7,744 nucleotides of DNA from an uncultured Bacteroidales bacterium (lineage in GTDB: Bacteria > Bacteroidota > Bacteroidia > Bacteroidales > UBA932), in the NCBI GenBank assembly GCA_946184255.1, contig CAMHFA010000045.1, forward strand, positions 1-7,744, written 5' to 3'. Numbering within the stretch: position 1 is the first letter of the stretch; every line of letters begins with the position of its first letter. Below the pieces are notes generated by a model that did no database searches, was not told the origin of the DNA, and saw nothing but the letters and a program-made list of their open reading frames with translations. Positions 1-6,651 of this stretch are shown here, piece by piece. Position numbers and translations under genes: made by a program.

Positions 1-1688
1 AACTGGAAAAACGCTACGATGTGGTTCAGCATTTCGTTGACTCACAGGAGGACCTTGACAGAATTCGGGAGCACATCGGAGGCATAGGAGACCTTGAGAG
101 AATCATTTCCCGTGCAGCTACAGGTAAGATCGTACCCCGGGAAGTAATGCAGCTTGGCCGAGGCCTCAAACTGATGGAGCCAGTAGCAACCCTATGCAGG
201 GAGAAGGGGGTGGAAGCCCTGGACAAACTGGCCGGAGGCATGAAAGACTGCTCCAAACTTCTTGAAAGGATCGTCTCTACAATGGATCCGGAACCTGCAG
301 CAGCCCTCGGCAAAGGCCCAGTCATCGGGAAAGGTGTGGATGCGGAACTGGATGAACTCAGGGATATATCTTCCGGTGGCAAGGATTATCTCCTCAAGCT
401 TCAGCAAAGCGAGGCTGAAAGAACGGGAATCTCTTCCCTCAAGATCAGTTACAACAATGTCTTCGGTTACTACATCGAAGTCCGGAATACCTTCAAGGAC
501 CTGGTGCCACCGGAATGGATACGCAAGCAGACCCTTGTCAATGCTGAGCGGTATATAACGGAAGAACTCAAGGAATATGAAGAGAAGATCCTGAGTGCCG
601 AAGACCGGATCTACGCCATCGAGACCAGGATTTATGCCGAGCTTGTGGCGGAGATCCAGAAAAACATCCCTGCCATTCAGGCCAACTGCAGGATTGTGGC
701 ACGTCTCGATGTTCTCTCCGGTTTTGCATCTCTGGCCATTTCCAACAAATACTGCAGGCCGGTGGTCACAAAGGAAAAAGTCCTCGACATCAAGGGAGGC
801 AGGCATCCTGTGATTGAAACCCTCATGCCCCCGGGAGAGGAATATGTTCCCAACGATGTCACGTTGGACGACAAGAAGCAGCAGATAATAATCCTGACCG
901 GTCCGAACATGGCAGGAAAGTCAGCCCTTCTCCGACAGACCGCCCTCATAGTACTTATGGCCCAGATAGGATCCTTCGTTCCTGCAGAGAAAGCCAGGAT
1001 CGGTTACTGTGACAAGATATTCACAAGGGTAGGAGCTTCCGACAATATCTCACGGGGAGAATCCACTTTCATGGTGGAGATGCTGGAGACTTCCATGATA
1101 CTCCATAACCTCTCCTCCCGCTCCCTTGTGCTTCTTGATGAAATCGGCCGCGGCACTTCGACCTACGACGGAATGTCCATCGCCAGGGCGATCGTTGAAT
1201 ATATCCATGAATATGGCCACGGTGCAAAGACCCTTTTCGCCACCCACTATCATGAACTGAACGACCTCGAGGAACTTTACCCGAGAGTGAAGAATTTCCA
1301 CATAGCAGTGAAGGAGGTAGGGACCCAGGTCATTTTCCTGAGGAAACTCCGGGAAGGTGGAACCGCCCATAGCTTCGGAATACATGTTGCCCGGATGGCC
1401 GGTATGCCGAAAGAGGTTATCCAAAGCGCGGAGAACACCCTGAAGGCTCTGGAAATGAATGATTCCGAGCATATTGTCAGCGCCAAGAAGGGACAGATCA
1501 AGAAACCGGTCCAGACCAAGGCAGGCACCCTCGAAAGCGACGGATCCCTCCAACTCTCATTCTTCCAGCTTGACGACCCTACACTGGAGTCACTCCGCGA
1601 CCAGCTCGCATCTGCCGACCTCAACAACATGACTCCCCTTCAGGCCTTCGACCTCCTCCGCTCCATGAAGGAGGAACTGGGAGTGTAA
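1..1688 (+). CDS. mutS: DNA mismatch repair protein MutS (5'-truncated by window edge)
   Basis: MutS binds mismatches and small loops in DNA and, through ATP-dependent clamp formation, recruits MutL for repair. The reading frame is open to the left edge (first full codon at base 3, reading LEKRYDV), so the GTG at 21 is an internal Val, not the start. About 561 residues are present. Bacterial MutS usually has about 860, so the N-terminal mismatch-reading domain with its Phe-X-Glu motif lies outside the window. Visible in order: lever/core helices (GIGDLERI), the clamp region around 420-600 (YNNVFGYYIEV), then the ABC-type ATPase with Walker A GPNMAGKS (900-923), Walker B LVLLDE (1125-1142) continuing into DEIGRGTST, and the switch motif THYHEL (1242-1259). 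The C-terminal tail ends with a typical NMTPLQAFDLL helix. All ATPase motifs are intact, so it should be functional. The stop is TAA, and the next gene follows after 24 AT-rich bases. Confidence 0.97.
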   Translation, partial: LEKRYDVVQHFVDSQEDLDRIREHIGGIGDLERIISRAATGKIVPREVMQLGRGLKLMEPVATLCREKGVEALDKLAGGMKDCSKLLERIVSTMDPEPAAALGKGPVIGKGVDAELDELRDISSGGKDYLLKLQQSEAERTGISSLKISYNNVFGYYIEVRNTFKDLVPPEWIRKQTLVNAERYITEELKEYEEKILSAEDRIYAIETRIYAELVAEIQKNIPAIQANCRIVARLDVLSGFASLAISNKYCRPVVTKEKVLDIKGGRHPVIETLMPPGEEYVPNDVTLDDKKQQIIILTGPNMAGKSALLRQTALIVLMAQIGSFVPAEKARIGYCDKIFTRVGASDNISRGESTFMVEMLETSMILHNLSSRSLVLLDEIGRGTSTYDGMSIARAIVEYIHEYGHGAKTLFATHYHELNDLEELYPRVKNFHIAVKEVGTQVIFLRKLREGGTAHSFGIHVARMAGMPKEVIQSAENTLKALEMNDSEHIVSAKKGQIKKPVQTKAGTLESDGSLQLSFFQLDDPTLESLRDQLASADLNNMTPLQAFDLLRSMKEELGV

Positions 1689-1712
1689 TTAATTATTGCT
1701 ATATTTATCAAG
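1689..1712 (+). promoter_or_regulatory. AT-rich, SD-less leader before the GT4 gene
   Basis: The 24 bases between the mutS stop and the glycosyltransferase ATG are strongly AT-rich in a sequence of roughly 50% GC and hold no Shine-Dalgarno match. TATATTTA at 1700-1707 fits the first seven positions of the Bacteroidota -7 element TAnnTTTG. It would give an almost leaderless transcript, and no TTTG-like -33 element is found at the right distance. I therefore read this mainly as the A/T-rich translation start region common in Bacteroidota, and only possibly as a promoter. Confidence 0.3.
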
Positions 1713-3017
1713 ATGAAACGGGTCCTGATCATAACTTACTACTGGCCACCGTCCGGTGGTTCGGGTGTCCAGAGATGGGTGAAATTCGCCAAATACCTTC
1801 CCGAAGAAGGTTGGCAACCTGTTATCTACACCCCCGAGAATCCGGAGTTGAAAGCAACTGACAGGACACTTGAAGCAGAAATCCCCACGGAGGCCGAAAT
1901 TGTCAAAACACATATCATCGAGCCTTACGAAATCTACAGGAAGCTGATGGGTAAGGGGGGCGCAAGCAATGAAGTCAATCCTATACACGGGGGCAGAAAG
2001 TCATGGAAACAGAAGCTTTCCCTTTTCGTCAGAGGAAATTTTTTCATCCCGGATCCAAGGGTAATGTGGGTGAGACCTTCGGTCAGATTCCTGAAAAAAT
2101 ACCTGAAGGATCATCCGGTAGATGCCATAGTGACCACAGGCCCGCCCCACTCCATGCATCTTATTGGCCTTCGTCTTTCCAAAGCCACCGGAATTCCATG
2201 GTTAGCAGACTTCAGGGACGCTTGGACAAAGATTTTCTATTATAAGCATCTCGGCCTAACCAGGAAAGCTGACGAAAAACAGCATGAACTGGAAAAGGCA
2301 GTTTTGGACAACGCTTCGATAGTGGTGGCAGTCTCTCCTTTCGAGCAGAGGGATTTCCAGGCAATGACCACCAACAAGGTTCGCCTGATGACAAATGGTT
2401 TCGATCCAGCTGATTACAAGGGAGACGTTGACTATGATGACAATTTCAACATTACCCTGACCGGACTGTTTGCCTCCGACGGCAACCCTGTCGTTCTCTG
2501 GGAGGTCCTTTCCGAAAAATGCAGAACTGACGAGGAATTCAGGAGGGCGCTTAGGATAAGGCTGGTTGGAAAGACGGACAAGGAAATCCTGGCAACCATC
2601 AAGGAAGCCGGTATGGAAGAGAACCTGGTCTATCTTGGTTACCAGCCACACGAAGTCGCTGTACGGGAGCAACGGAATGCCTCCTTCCTCCTTCTATGCC
2701 TCCGTCAGGAACCAGAGTATGCTTCCGCCGTCCCTGGAAAATTGTTTGAATACCTGGCATCCCGCAGACCTATTCTGGGAATAGGACAACCGGAAAGCAT
2801 AATGGCCAGGATGGTAAGGGAATGTTCTGCAGGCGTTGTCTATGATTGGGATGACCGGAAAAGCATTGAATCATGGGTGGACTTCTGTTGGAATGAATTC
2901 AAAAATAATGAATTAAAGGATAATTATTCGGACATCTCGAGGTACAGCCGCCGTACCATCACCAAGCAACTGGCCGGCTACCTGGAAGAGATGACCGCCG
3001 ATAACAAAGAAAAATGA
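1713..3017 (+). CDS. Glycosyltransferase, GT4-like (GT-B fold)
   Basis: This is a probable cytoplasmic sugar transferase of the two-Rossmann-domain GT-B type, 434 residues, with no signal peptide or clear membrane helix. The N-terminal domain begins with a beta strand (RVLIITYYWPP) and a glycine-rich acceptor-side loop (GGSGVQR, residues 15-21), followed by TTGPPHS (141-147) and ADFRDAW (165-171), all typical of GT4-like enzymes of Bacteroidota. The C-terminal donor-binding domain starts near residue 247 and carries LVGKT (284-288), VYLGYQP (306-312) and PGKLFEYLAS (341-350). E346 corresponds to the second Glu of the GT4 E-x7-E motif, but the position of the first Glu is Ser338. The product and acceptor cannot be read from sequence; lipopolysaccharide, capsule or another envelope glycan are the likely fields. 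The last four bases overlap the start of the YfhO gene, which implies co-translation. The start ATG is the first in frame after the mutS stop and directly precedes the Rossmann strand. Confidence 0.85.
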   Translation: MKRVLIITYYWPPSGGSGVQRWVKFAKYLPEEGWQPVIYTPENPELKATDRTLEAEIPTEAEIVKTHIIEPYEIYRKLMGKGGASNEVNPIHGGRKSWKQKLSLFVRGNFFIPDPRVMWVRPSVRFLKKYLKDHPVDAIVTTGPPHSMHLIGLRLSKATGIPWLADFRDAWTKIFYYKHLGLTRKADEKQHELEKAVLDNASIVVAVSPFEQRDFQAMTTNKVRLMTNGFDPADYKGDVDYDDNFNITLTGLFASDGNPVVLWEVLSEKCRTDEEFRRALRIRLVGKTDKEILATIKEAGMEENLVYLGYQPHEVAVREQRNASFLLLCLRQEPEYASAVPGKLFEYLASRRPILGIGQPESIMARMVRECSAGVVYDWDDRKSIESWVDFCWNEFKNNELKDNYSDISRYSRRTITKQLAGYLEEMTADNKEK

Positions 3018-5596
3018 CAGACAAGAGCATCATCAAAACAATAGCCATCTACGCAGGGATAGTATTGTTCTTGCTGGTTCTGGCCTATTCTTTTGTGCCT
3101 CAGGTTCTCTCCGGAAAGATTGTCAACCAGAGCGACATCACAGGCTACAAGAGCATGGCCCAGGAGACTATTGAATGGAACAGTAATCATCCTGATGATC
3201 CGGCCCGTTGGACTGACGCCATGTTTGGTGGCATGCCCAACACTTCTTTCACACCGGCTTCACAGGGAGACTGGACACAGCCTTTGTTCAATTTCCTCAT
3301 GAAAGGTAAAAGGCCTGCCAGTTATCTGTTTCTCTCCCTGCTGGGCGCCTTCCTCCTCATGCTTGTCCTGGGAATCGACAAGTTCCTGGCAATCGGAGGT
3401 GCGATAGCCATCACTTTCTGCTCCTACAATCTCCAGATAATCCAAGTAGGTCACAACTCAAAGATGCAGGCTCTGGCCCTATTGCCATGGGCCCTGGCTG
3501 CAGTTATATTAACCTATAAGAAGGCTCTCAAGGTCGAAGGCGGATGGAAGGCATGGCTTCCGGGGACTATGTTGGGATCAGTCCTCTTTGGACTGGCTTT
3601 AAGCTTGCAAATCAAGGCCAACCACCAGCAGATCACCTACTACCTCGCTTTGATGATTGCGGTTTATGTAATCGCACTGTTCATCCATCTGATCATATCC
3701 AAGGAACGCCGACTGAAGACAGGACGGTTTTTCATTGCCTCTGCATTGCTTCTCATAGTCGGACTTGCCGGCATAGGAACCAACACTATAAAACTCGCCC
3801 CCTTGTACGAGTATTCCAAATACACAATGAGGGGAGGTTCGGAACTCTCGCATCCCACCGGAGGAGAAATCAATAATGAAGGGCTCCAGCTGGACTATGC
3901 AACTTCCTGGTCTTACGGCTGGGAGGAACTACCCAACCTGATGATTCCCAACTTCAACGGAGGATCGTCTGCCGGTTCCATCAACCCCGACAAATCCGAG
4001 GTAGTGAAGCTCTTCAAGCAGGCCGGTCAGGGTAATCCGGCAGAAATCGCAAAGGCTCTGCCTTTCTACTGGGGTCCCCAGCCTTTCACGGCTGGACCGA
4101 TGTACATGGGCGCGATTACGATATTCCTATTCCTCCTGGGCCTGTTCCTCTACAAGGGAAAGGAAAAATGGTGGTTGCTGGCTGCGACCCTGCTGGCAGT
4201 GTTCCTGGCTCTTGGAAGCCATATGATGTGGTTCACAAGATTGTTCTTTGAACATGTTCCGATGTACAACAAGTTCAGGACTGTTTCAATGGCGCTTGTG
4301 ATCCTGCAGTTCACACTGCCGATGCTGGGCTTCCTGACTCTTGACCGTATCCTTAAAAAGGAATATTCGAAAAAGGATTTCCTGCATGCAGGATGGATAG
4401 CTCTTGCCCTTACAGCCGGCTTCTGCCTGCTATGCATCTTGGTCCCAGGCATAGCCGGTTCATTCTCCGGTGCTTCCGATTCGAGAATGCAGGATGTGAT
4501 AGTCGATGCCTTGAAGGAAGACAGGAAATATCTTCTCGTCAGCGACGCCCTCTGGTCGATGGTGCTCATCATCCTTACCTTCGGACTCATCCTCTGGGCC
4601 TATAGCAAACCAAAAAACGCCCCGAAATCCTACGCCTCGGATCCTCATATCGGAAATGCCAGGCGGATCGAGGCAATGGCTGGAATATGTCTCCTGATCC
4701 TTGTGAATATGTTCACAGTCGGAAAGCGCTACCTGAATGCCGACAGCTTCACGACTCCCCGACAGTTCGGAAACCATTTCAACCAGAGACCGGTGGATAA
4801 ATTAATCCTGGAAGACTCTTCACCATCCTACAGGGTGATCGACCTCAGTGCGGACATATTCAACGACACCTTCAACTCCTACTGGCACAAGAATATCGGT
4901 GGGTACAGTCCGGCAAAACTCCAGAGATATCAGGACCTTATCGAAAGGTATCTCACAAAGGAGATAATGTCTATAGGTTCAGCTGTCCAGGGTGCAGGAA
5001 CGATTGAAGAAGCACAGGCTGCCCTGCCTGAATTGAAAATGCTTTCCGCACTCAACACCAAATATCTGATCTTCGGAGGGGATATGCCTCCTGTAGTCAA
5101 TTCCAACGCATATGGAACGGCTTGGTTCGTGGATGGTTTCTTGGAAGCTGCAACACCTGATGATGAGATTGGATTGATAGAAACCACCGATCTCAAGACG
5201 ACGGCGATAGTAGGTGCTGATTTCTCACCGGTGGTTCGACAGGCCCCGGAAGAGAACGCACGTGACACGGTCTACATGACATACTACAGCCCCAACGAGC
5301 TTCACTACCATTATGTTGCCTCTTCAGACCGCCCTGCTGTCTTCAGCGAAGTTTATTATCCGGACTGGAAATTGACTTGTGACGGGACTGAAGAATTGGA
5401 TGTTTTCCGGACCGACTGGATCCTTCGCGGGGCTGTCCTTCCGGCTGGAGAGCATGACTTGGTAATGCGCTTCGAGCCCAGGATATATTCGGCCAGCGAG
5501 AAGGTCTCAAGGGCTTCTTCGGCAGTGCTTCTGGTACTACTGATTATCGCCGGGGCAGGAATCGTCGTGGGGAATAAGAAAGAAGAGAACCAATAA
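3014..5596 (+). CDS. YfhO-family polytopic membrane protein (putative GT-C glycosyltransferase)
   Basis: An 860-residue inner membrane protein of the YfhO family. In Firmicutes, YfhO proteins take part in glycosylation of (lipo)teichoic acid using lipid-linked sugar outside the membrane; the role in Bacteroidota is not settled. Seen here: a first membrane helix at about 7-30; a periplasmic loop with SDITGY (40-45) and WTDAMFGGMP (66-75), the place where GT-C enzymes carry their catalytic acidic residue; roughly a dozen further helices between about 100 and 570; the family blocks LMIPNFNGG (309-317), LPFYWGPQPFTAGPMYMGA (349-367) and PMYNKFRTVSM (416-426); a large periplasmic domain (about 571-835) with SEVYYPDWK (778-786) and LRGAVLPAGEHD (804-815); and a last helix at about 836-854 followed by a lysine/glutamate-rich cytoplasmic tail. 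The length is normal for the group. Its ATG overlaps the stop of the GT4 gene (ATGA) and no Shine-Dalgarno precedes it, so translation is probably coupled. Confidence 0.9.
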   Translation: MTDKSIIKTIAIYAGIVLFLLVLAYSFVPQVLSGKIVNQSDITGYKSMAQETIEWNSNHPDDPARWTDAMFGGMPNTSFTPASQGDWTQPLFNFLMKGKRPASYLFLSLLGAFLLMLVLGIDKFLAIGGAIAITFCSYNLQIIQVGHNSKMQALALLPWALAAVILTYKKALKVEGGWKAWLPGTMLGSVLFGLALSLQIKANHQQITYYLALMIAVYVIALFIHLIISKERRLKTGRFFIASALLLIVGLAGIGTNTIKLAPLYEYSKYTMRGGSELSHPTGGEINNEGLQLDYATSWSYGWEELPNLMIPNFNGGSSAGSINPDKSEVVKLFKQAGQGNPAEIAKALPFYWGPQPFTAGPMYMGAITIFLFLLGLFLYKGKEKWWLLAATLLAVFLALGSHMMWFTRLFFEHVPMYNKFRTVSMALVILQFTLPMLGFLTLDRILKKEYSKKDFLHAGWIALALTAGFCLLCILVPGIAGSFSGASDSRMQDVIVDALKEDRKYLLVSDALWSMVLIILTFGLILWAYSKPKNAPKSYASDPHIGNARRIEAMAGICLLILVNMFTVGKRYLNADSFTTPRQFGNHFNQRPVDKLILEDSSPSYRVIDLSADIFNDTFNSYWHKNIGGYSPAKLQRYQDLIERYLTKEIMSIGSAVQGAGTIEEAQAALPELKMLSALNTKYLIFGGDMPPVVNSNAYGTAWFVDGFLEAATPDDEIGLIETTDLKTTAIVGADFSPVVRQAPEENARDTVYMTYYSPNELHYHYVASSDRPAVFSEVYYPDWKLTCDGTEELDVFRTDWILRGAVLPAGEHDLVMRFEPRIYSASEKVSRASSAVLLVLLIIAGAGIVVGNKKEENQ

Positions 5597-5620
5597 TCAA
5601 TACTTTTTTAATTTTCAACC
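5597..5620 (+). promoter_or_regulatory. AT-rich, SD-less leader before the EF-hand/LEA-like gene
   Basis: These 24 bases separate the YfhO stop from the next ATG and are nearly all A/T up to the final CAACC. TACTTTTT at 5601-5608 fits the first seven positions of the Bacteroidota -7 consensus TAnnTTTG, but there is no TTG at the usual -33 spacing and the resulting leader would be very short. The region may serve as an unstructured translation start rather than a promoter, and there is no terminator hairpin in it. The downstream gene is therefore probably also read from the upstream operon. Confidence 0.3.
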
Positions 5621-5983
5621 ATGGAAGAAAACATCAACAAGGACGCCATCGATCCCAGGGATCTGAACGGCGACGGAAAAGTCACATTGAAAGAAAAGGT
5701 CCAGTACACAGCCAATCAGGCTGTGGACAAGGCGAAGGACGTCTATGCTGAGGCTAAGGAGAAGACCGTAGAGGTTGCCGGAAAGGTAGCTGACAAGGCC
5801 AAGGACGTTTATGCTGAAGCCAAGGAAAAGACCGTAGAAGTAGCTGGCAAGGTAGCCGACAAGGCTAAGGATGTCTATGCTGAAGTAAAGGAAAATGCTG
5901 CCGAACTTCAGGAGAAAACAGAAGATGCTATCGACACGGTAAAGCAGAAGTTCCAGGAGAGAAAGGACTCAAAGGAGGCATAG
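5621..5983 (+). CDS. Small EF-hand protein with LEA-like 11-mer/22-mer helical repeats
   Basis: I do not recognise a named family for this 120-residue protein. No signal peptide or membrane helix is present, so it is probably cytoplasmic. Residues 14-25 (DLNGDGKVTLKE) form a textbook EF-hand calcium loop: D14, N16, D18, K20 (by backbone), T22 and E25 at positions 1, 3, 5, 7, 9 and 12, with the usual Gly at 6 and a hydrophobic residue at 8. From residue 36 the protein is a charged, Ala/Val-rich helix built of 22-residue units at 36-57, 58-79 and a degenerate 80-101. Each unit is two 11-mers (DKAKDVYAEAK + EKTVEVAGKVA), the period seen in group 3 LEA proteins and apolipoprotein-like amphipathic helices. 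It has no Cys, Trp or His and a single Pro (P12). Tyr42, Tyr64 and Tyr86 lie exactly 22 apart. By my count 24 Lys/Arg oppose 29 Asp/Glu. A stress-protective, membrane- or DNA-associated helix is conceivable, but function is unknown. It sits two bases upstream of the lipoprotein gene. Confidence 0.85.
   Translation: MEENINKDAIDPRDLNGDGKVTLKEKVQYTANQAVDKAKDVYAEAKEKTVEVAGKVADKAKDVYAEAKEKTVEVAGKVADKAKDVYAEVKENAAELQEKTEDAIDTVKQKFQERKDSKEA
5726..5923 (+). repeat. Tandem 66-bp coding repeat, three units (third degenerate)
   Basis: In-frame tandem units at 5726-5791, 5792-5857 and 5858-5923, each 66 bases (22 codons). Units 1 and 2 encode identical protein but differ at ten bases, all in third codon positions and all synonymous. 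Unit 3 keeps DKAKDVYAE, then has Ala to Val and diverges in its second half (ENAAELQEKTE). The many silent differences show the duplication is not recent and that the protein sequence has been held constant. Confidence 0.9.
5971..5978 (+). promoter_or_regulatory. Strong Shine-Dalgarno sequence before the lipoprotein gene
   Basis: AAAGGAGG ends seven bases before the ATG at 5986, an ideal spacing for pairing with the CCUCC of 16S rRNA. It lies inside the last codons (Lys-Glu-Ala) of the preceding small gene. No other gene start inside this window has such a match, which fits the general avoidance of Shine-Dalgarno sites in Bacteroidota and makes this one stand out. It fixes the lipoprotein start at 5986. 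A chance product of the Lys-Glu codons AAG GAG cannot be excluded. Confidence 0.6.
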
Positions 5984-5985
5984 TC

Positions 5986-6636
5986 ATGAAACGGCATCGC
6001 TTTGCAGCGACCGCCCTCCTGTGCTGTGCCCTGACAGTATCAGGTTGCGGCATCATCAGGACTGTAGGTGCAATCGGGTCTTTGTTCGGCGGTCACAAGA
6101 AGGCCTCCACGGTTGTCACCGTGGTCAAGATTCTCGGCTCCGTGCTGGGACAGTTCTATGATACAACCACCAAGACTGCTCTTGTGGGCAACTGGACCTA
6201 TGACGAACCGGCTATCCAGTTTGAAAGTGAAAACCTTCTGAAAAAGGCCGGAGGGGCAGTTGCCAGCCAGGGAGTTGCCGACAAGCTATCTCCATATTTC
6301 GAAATGATAGGTTTCAAGCCGGGCAGTATCTCCATCAACCTGAGGGAAGACAACACCTGCACCTACATGATAGGTGGAGAATCCATTGACGGAACCTACG
6401 AATTCGATGACACGAACAAGAAGCTGACGCTCAAAACGCCATTCTTCCCTCTTCCGGCCGCTTACCTGTCGGTTGTCGGGGACCAGATGGCCATGACCTT
6501 CGACTCCAGCAAGCTGCTGAATATGGTTCAGGTTGTCAGCCAGTTCTCGAACCAACCGAACCTAAATGCCATCTCAAACCTGGCGGATTCCTACGATGGA
6601 ATGAAAACCGGGTTTACTTTCAAGAAGGTGAAATAG
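5986..6636 (+). CDS. DUF4923-like lipoprotein
   Basis: A 216-residue predicted lipoprotein. The N-terminus is a type II signal peptide: basic MKRHR, a hydrophobic stretch (6-18), and a lipobox VSGC with the lipidated Cys at residue 21. The residues just after the Cys (GIIRTV) carry no acidic cluster, so the known surface export signals of Bacteroidota lipoproteins are absent and a periplasm-facing outer membrane anchor is more likely. A Gly/Lys-rich linker with a hydrophobic segment (about 22-60) leads to a beta-rich domain starting at LVGNWTY (66-72), a lipocalin-like opening, with AIQFESENLLKKAGG (76-90), FKPGSISI (110-117), SIDGTYEFDD (133-142) and MTFDSSKLL (170-178). This pattern matches what I remember of the Bacteroidota DUF4923 family, whose function is unknown. 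The start codon is supported by the Shine-Dalgarno at 5971-5978. The gene begins two bases after the EF-hand/LEA-like gene stop, so the two are surely on one transcript. Confidence 0.85.
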   Translation: MKRHRFAATALLCCALTVSGCGIIRTVGAIGSLFGGHKKASTVVTVVKILGSVLGQFYDTTTKTALVGNWTYDEPAIQFESENLLKKAGGAVASQGVADKLSPYFEMIGFKPGSISINLREDNTCTYMIGGESIDGTYEFDDTNKKLTLKTPFFPLPAAYLSVVGDQMAMTFDSSKLLNMVQVVSQFSNQPNLNAISNLADSYDGMKTGFTFKKVK

Positions 6637-6651
6637 GAGAATCGGATTCTC
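6637..6651. terminator. Short palindrome between convergent genes, possible weak bidirectional terminator
   Basis: GAGAATCGGATTCTC is a perfect inverted repeat with a 6-base stem and a 3-base loop (CGG). It begins directly after the lipoprotein TAG and overlaps the TGA of the opposite-strand aminopeptidase gene (bases 6650-6652 on the + strand). The position fits a shared transcription end, but the stem is short and AT-rich and neither side has a proper T tract, so a strong intrinsic terminator is not supported. Confidence 0.35.

Noticed and set aside
192..806. Long open frame (204 codons) on the minus strand inside mutS
   Set aside because: It is fully contained in the well-conserved MutS frame, its product resembles no protein I know, and no start signal supports it. 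It is a shadow of codon usage.
1050..1553. Minus-strand open frame of 167 codons over the MutS ATPase domain
   Set aside because: It lies opposite the Walker B and switch motifs that must be coding on the plus strand, and its product is not recognisable.
1668..1676. AAGGAGGAA as a Shine-Dalgarno for the glycosyltransferase gene
   Set aside because: It ends nearly 40 bases before the ATG at 1713 and simply encodes Lys-Glu-Glu at the MutS C-terminus, so it is too far away to act.
1700..1707. TATATTTA as a full Bacteroidota promoter
   Set aside because: Only the -7-like half is present. No TTTG-type -33 element lies at the right distance, and the transcript would have practically no leader.
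4150..4590. Minus-strand open frame of 146 codons inside the YfhO gene
   Set aside because: It lies antisense to membrane helices of a well-supported protein, and its Ser/Arg-rich product is typical of a reverse-strand shadow.
5726..5923. CRISPR-like or mobile-element repeat
   Set aside because: The repeats are in frame, contiguous without spacers, and differ only silently between units 1 and 2. They are protein repeats.
5621..5983. Dockerin module (cellulosome) based on DLNGDGKV
   Set aside because: A dockerin needs two calcium-loop repeats and an exported protein. Here there is one loop with a Glu at position 12 in EF-hand fashion and no signal peptide.
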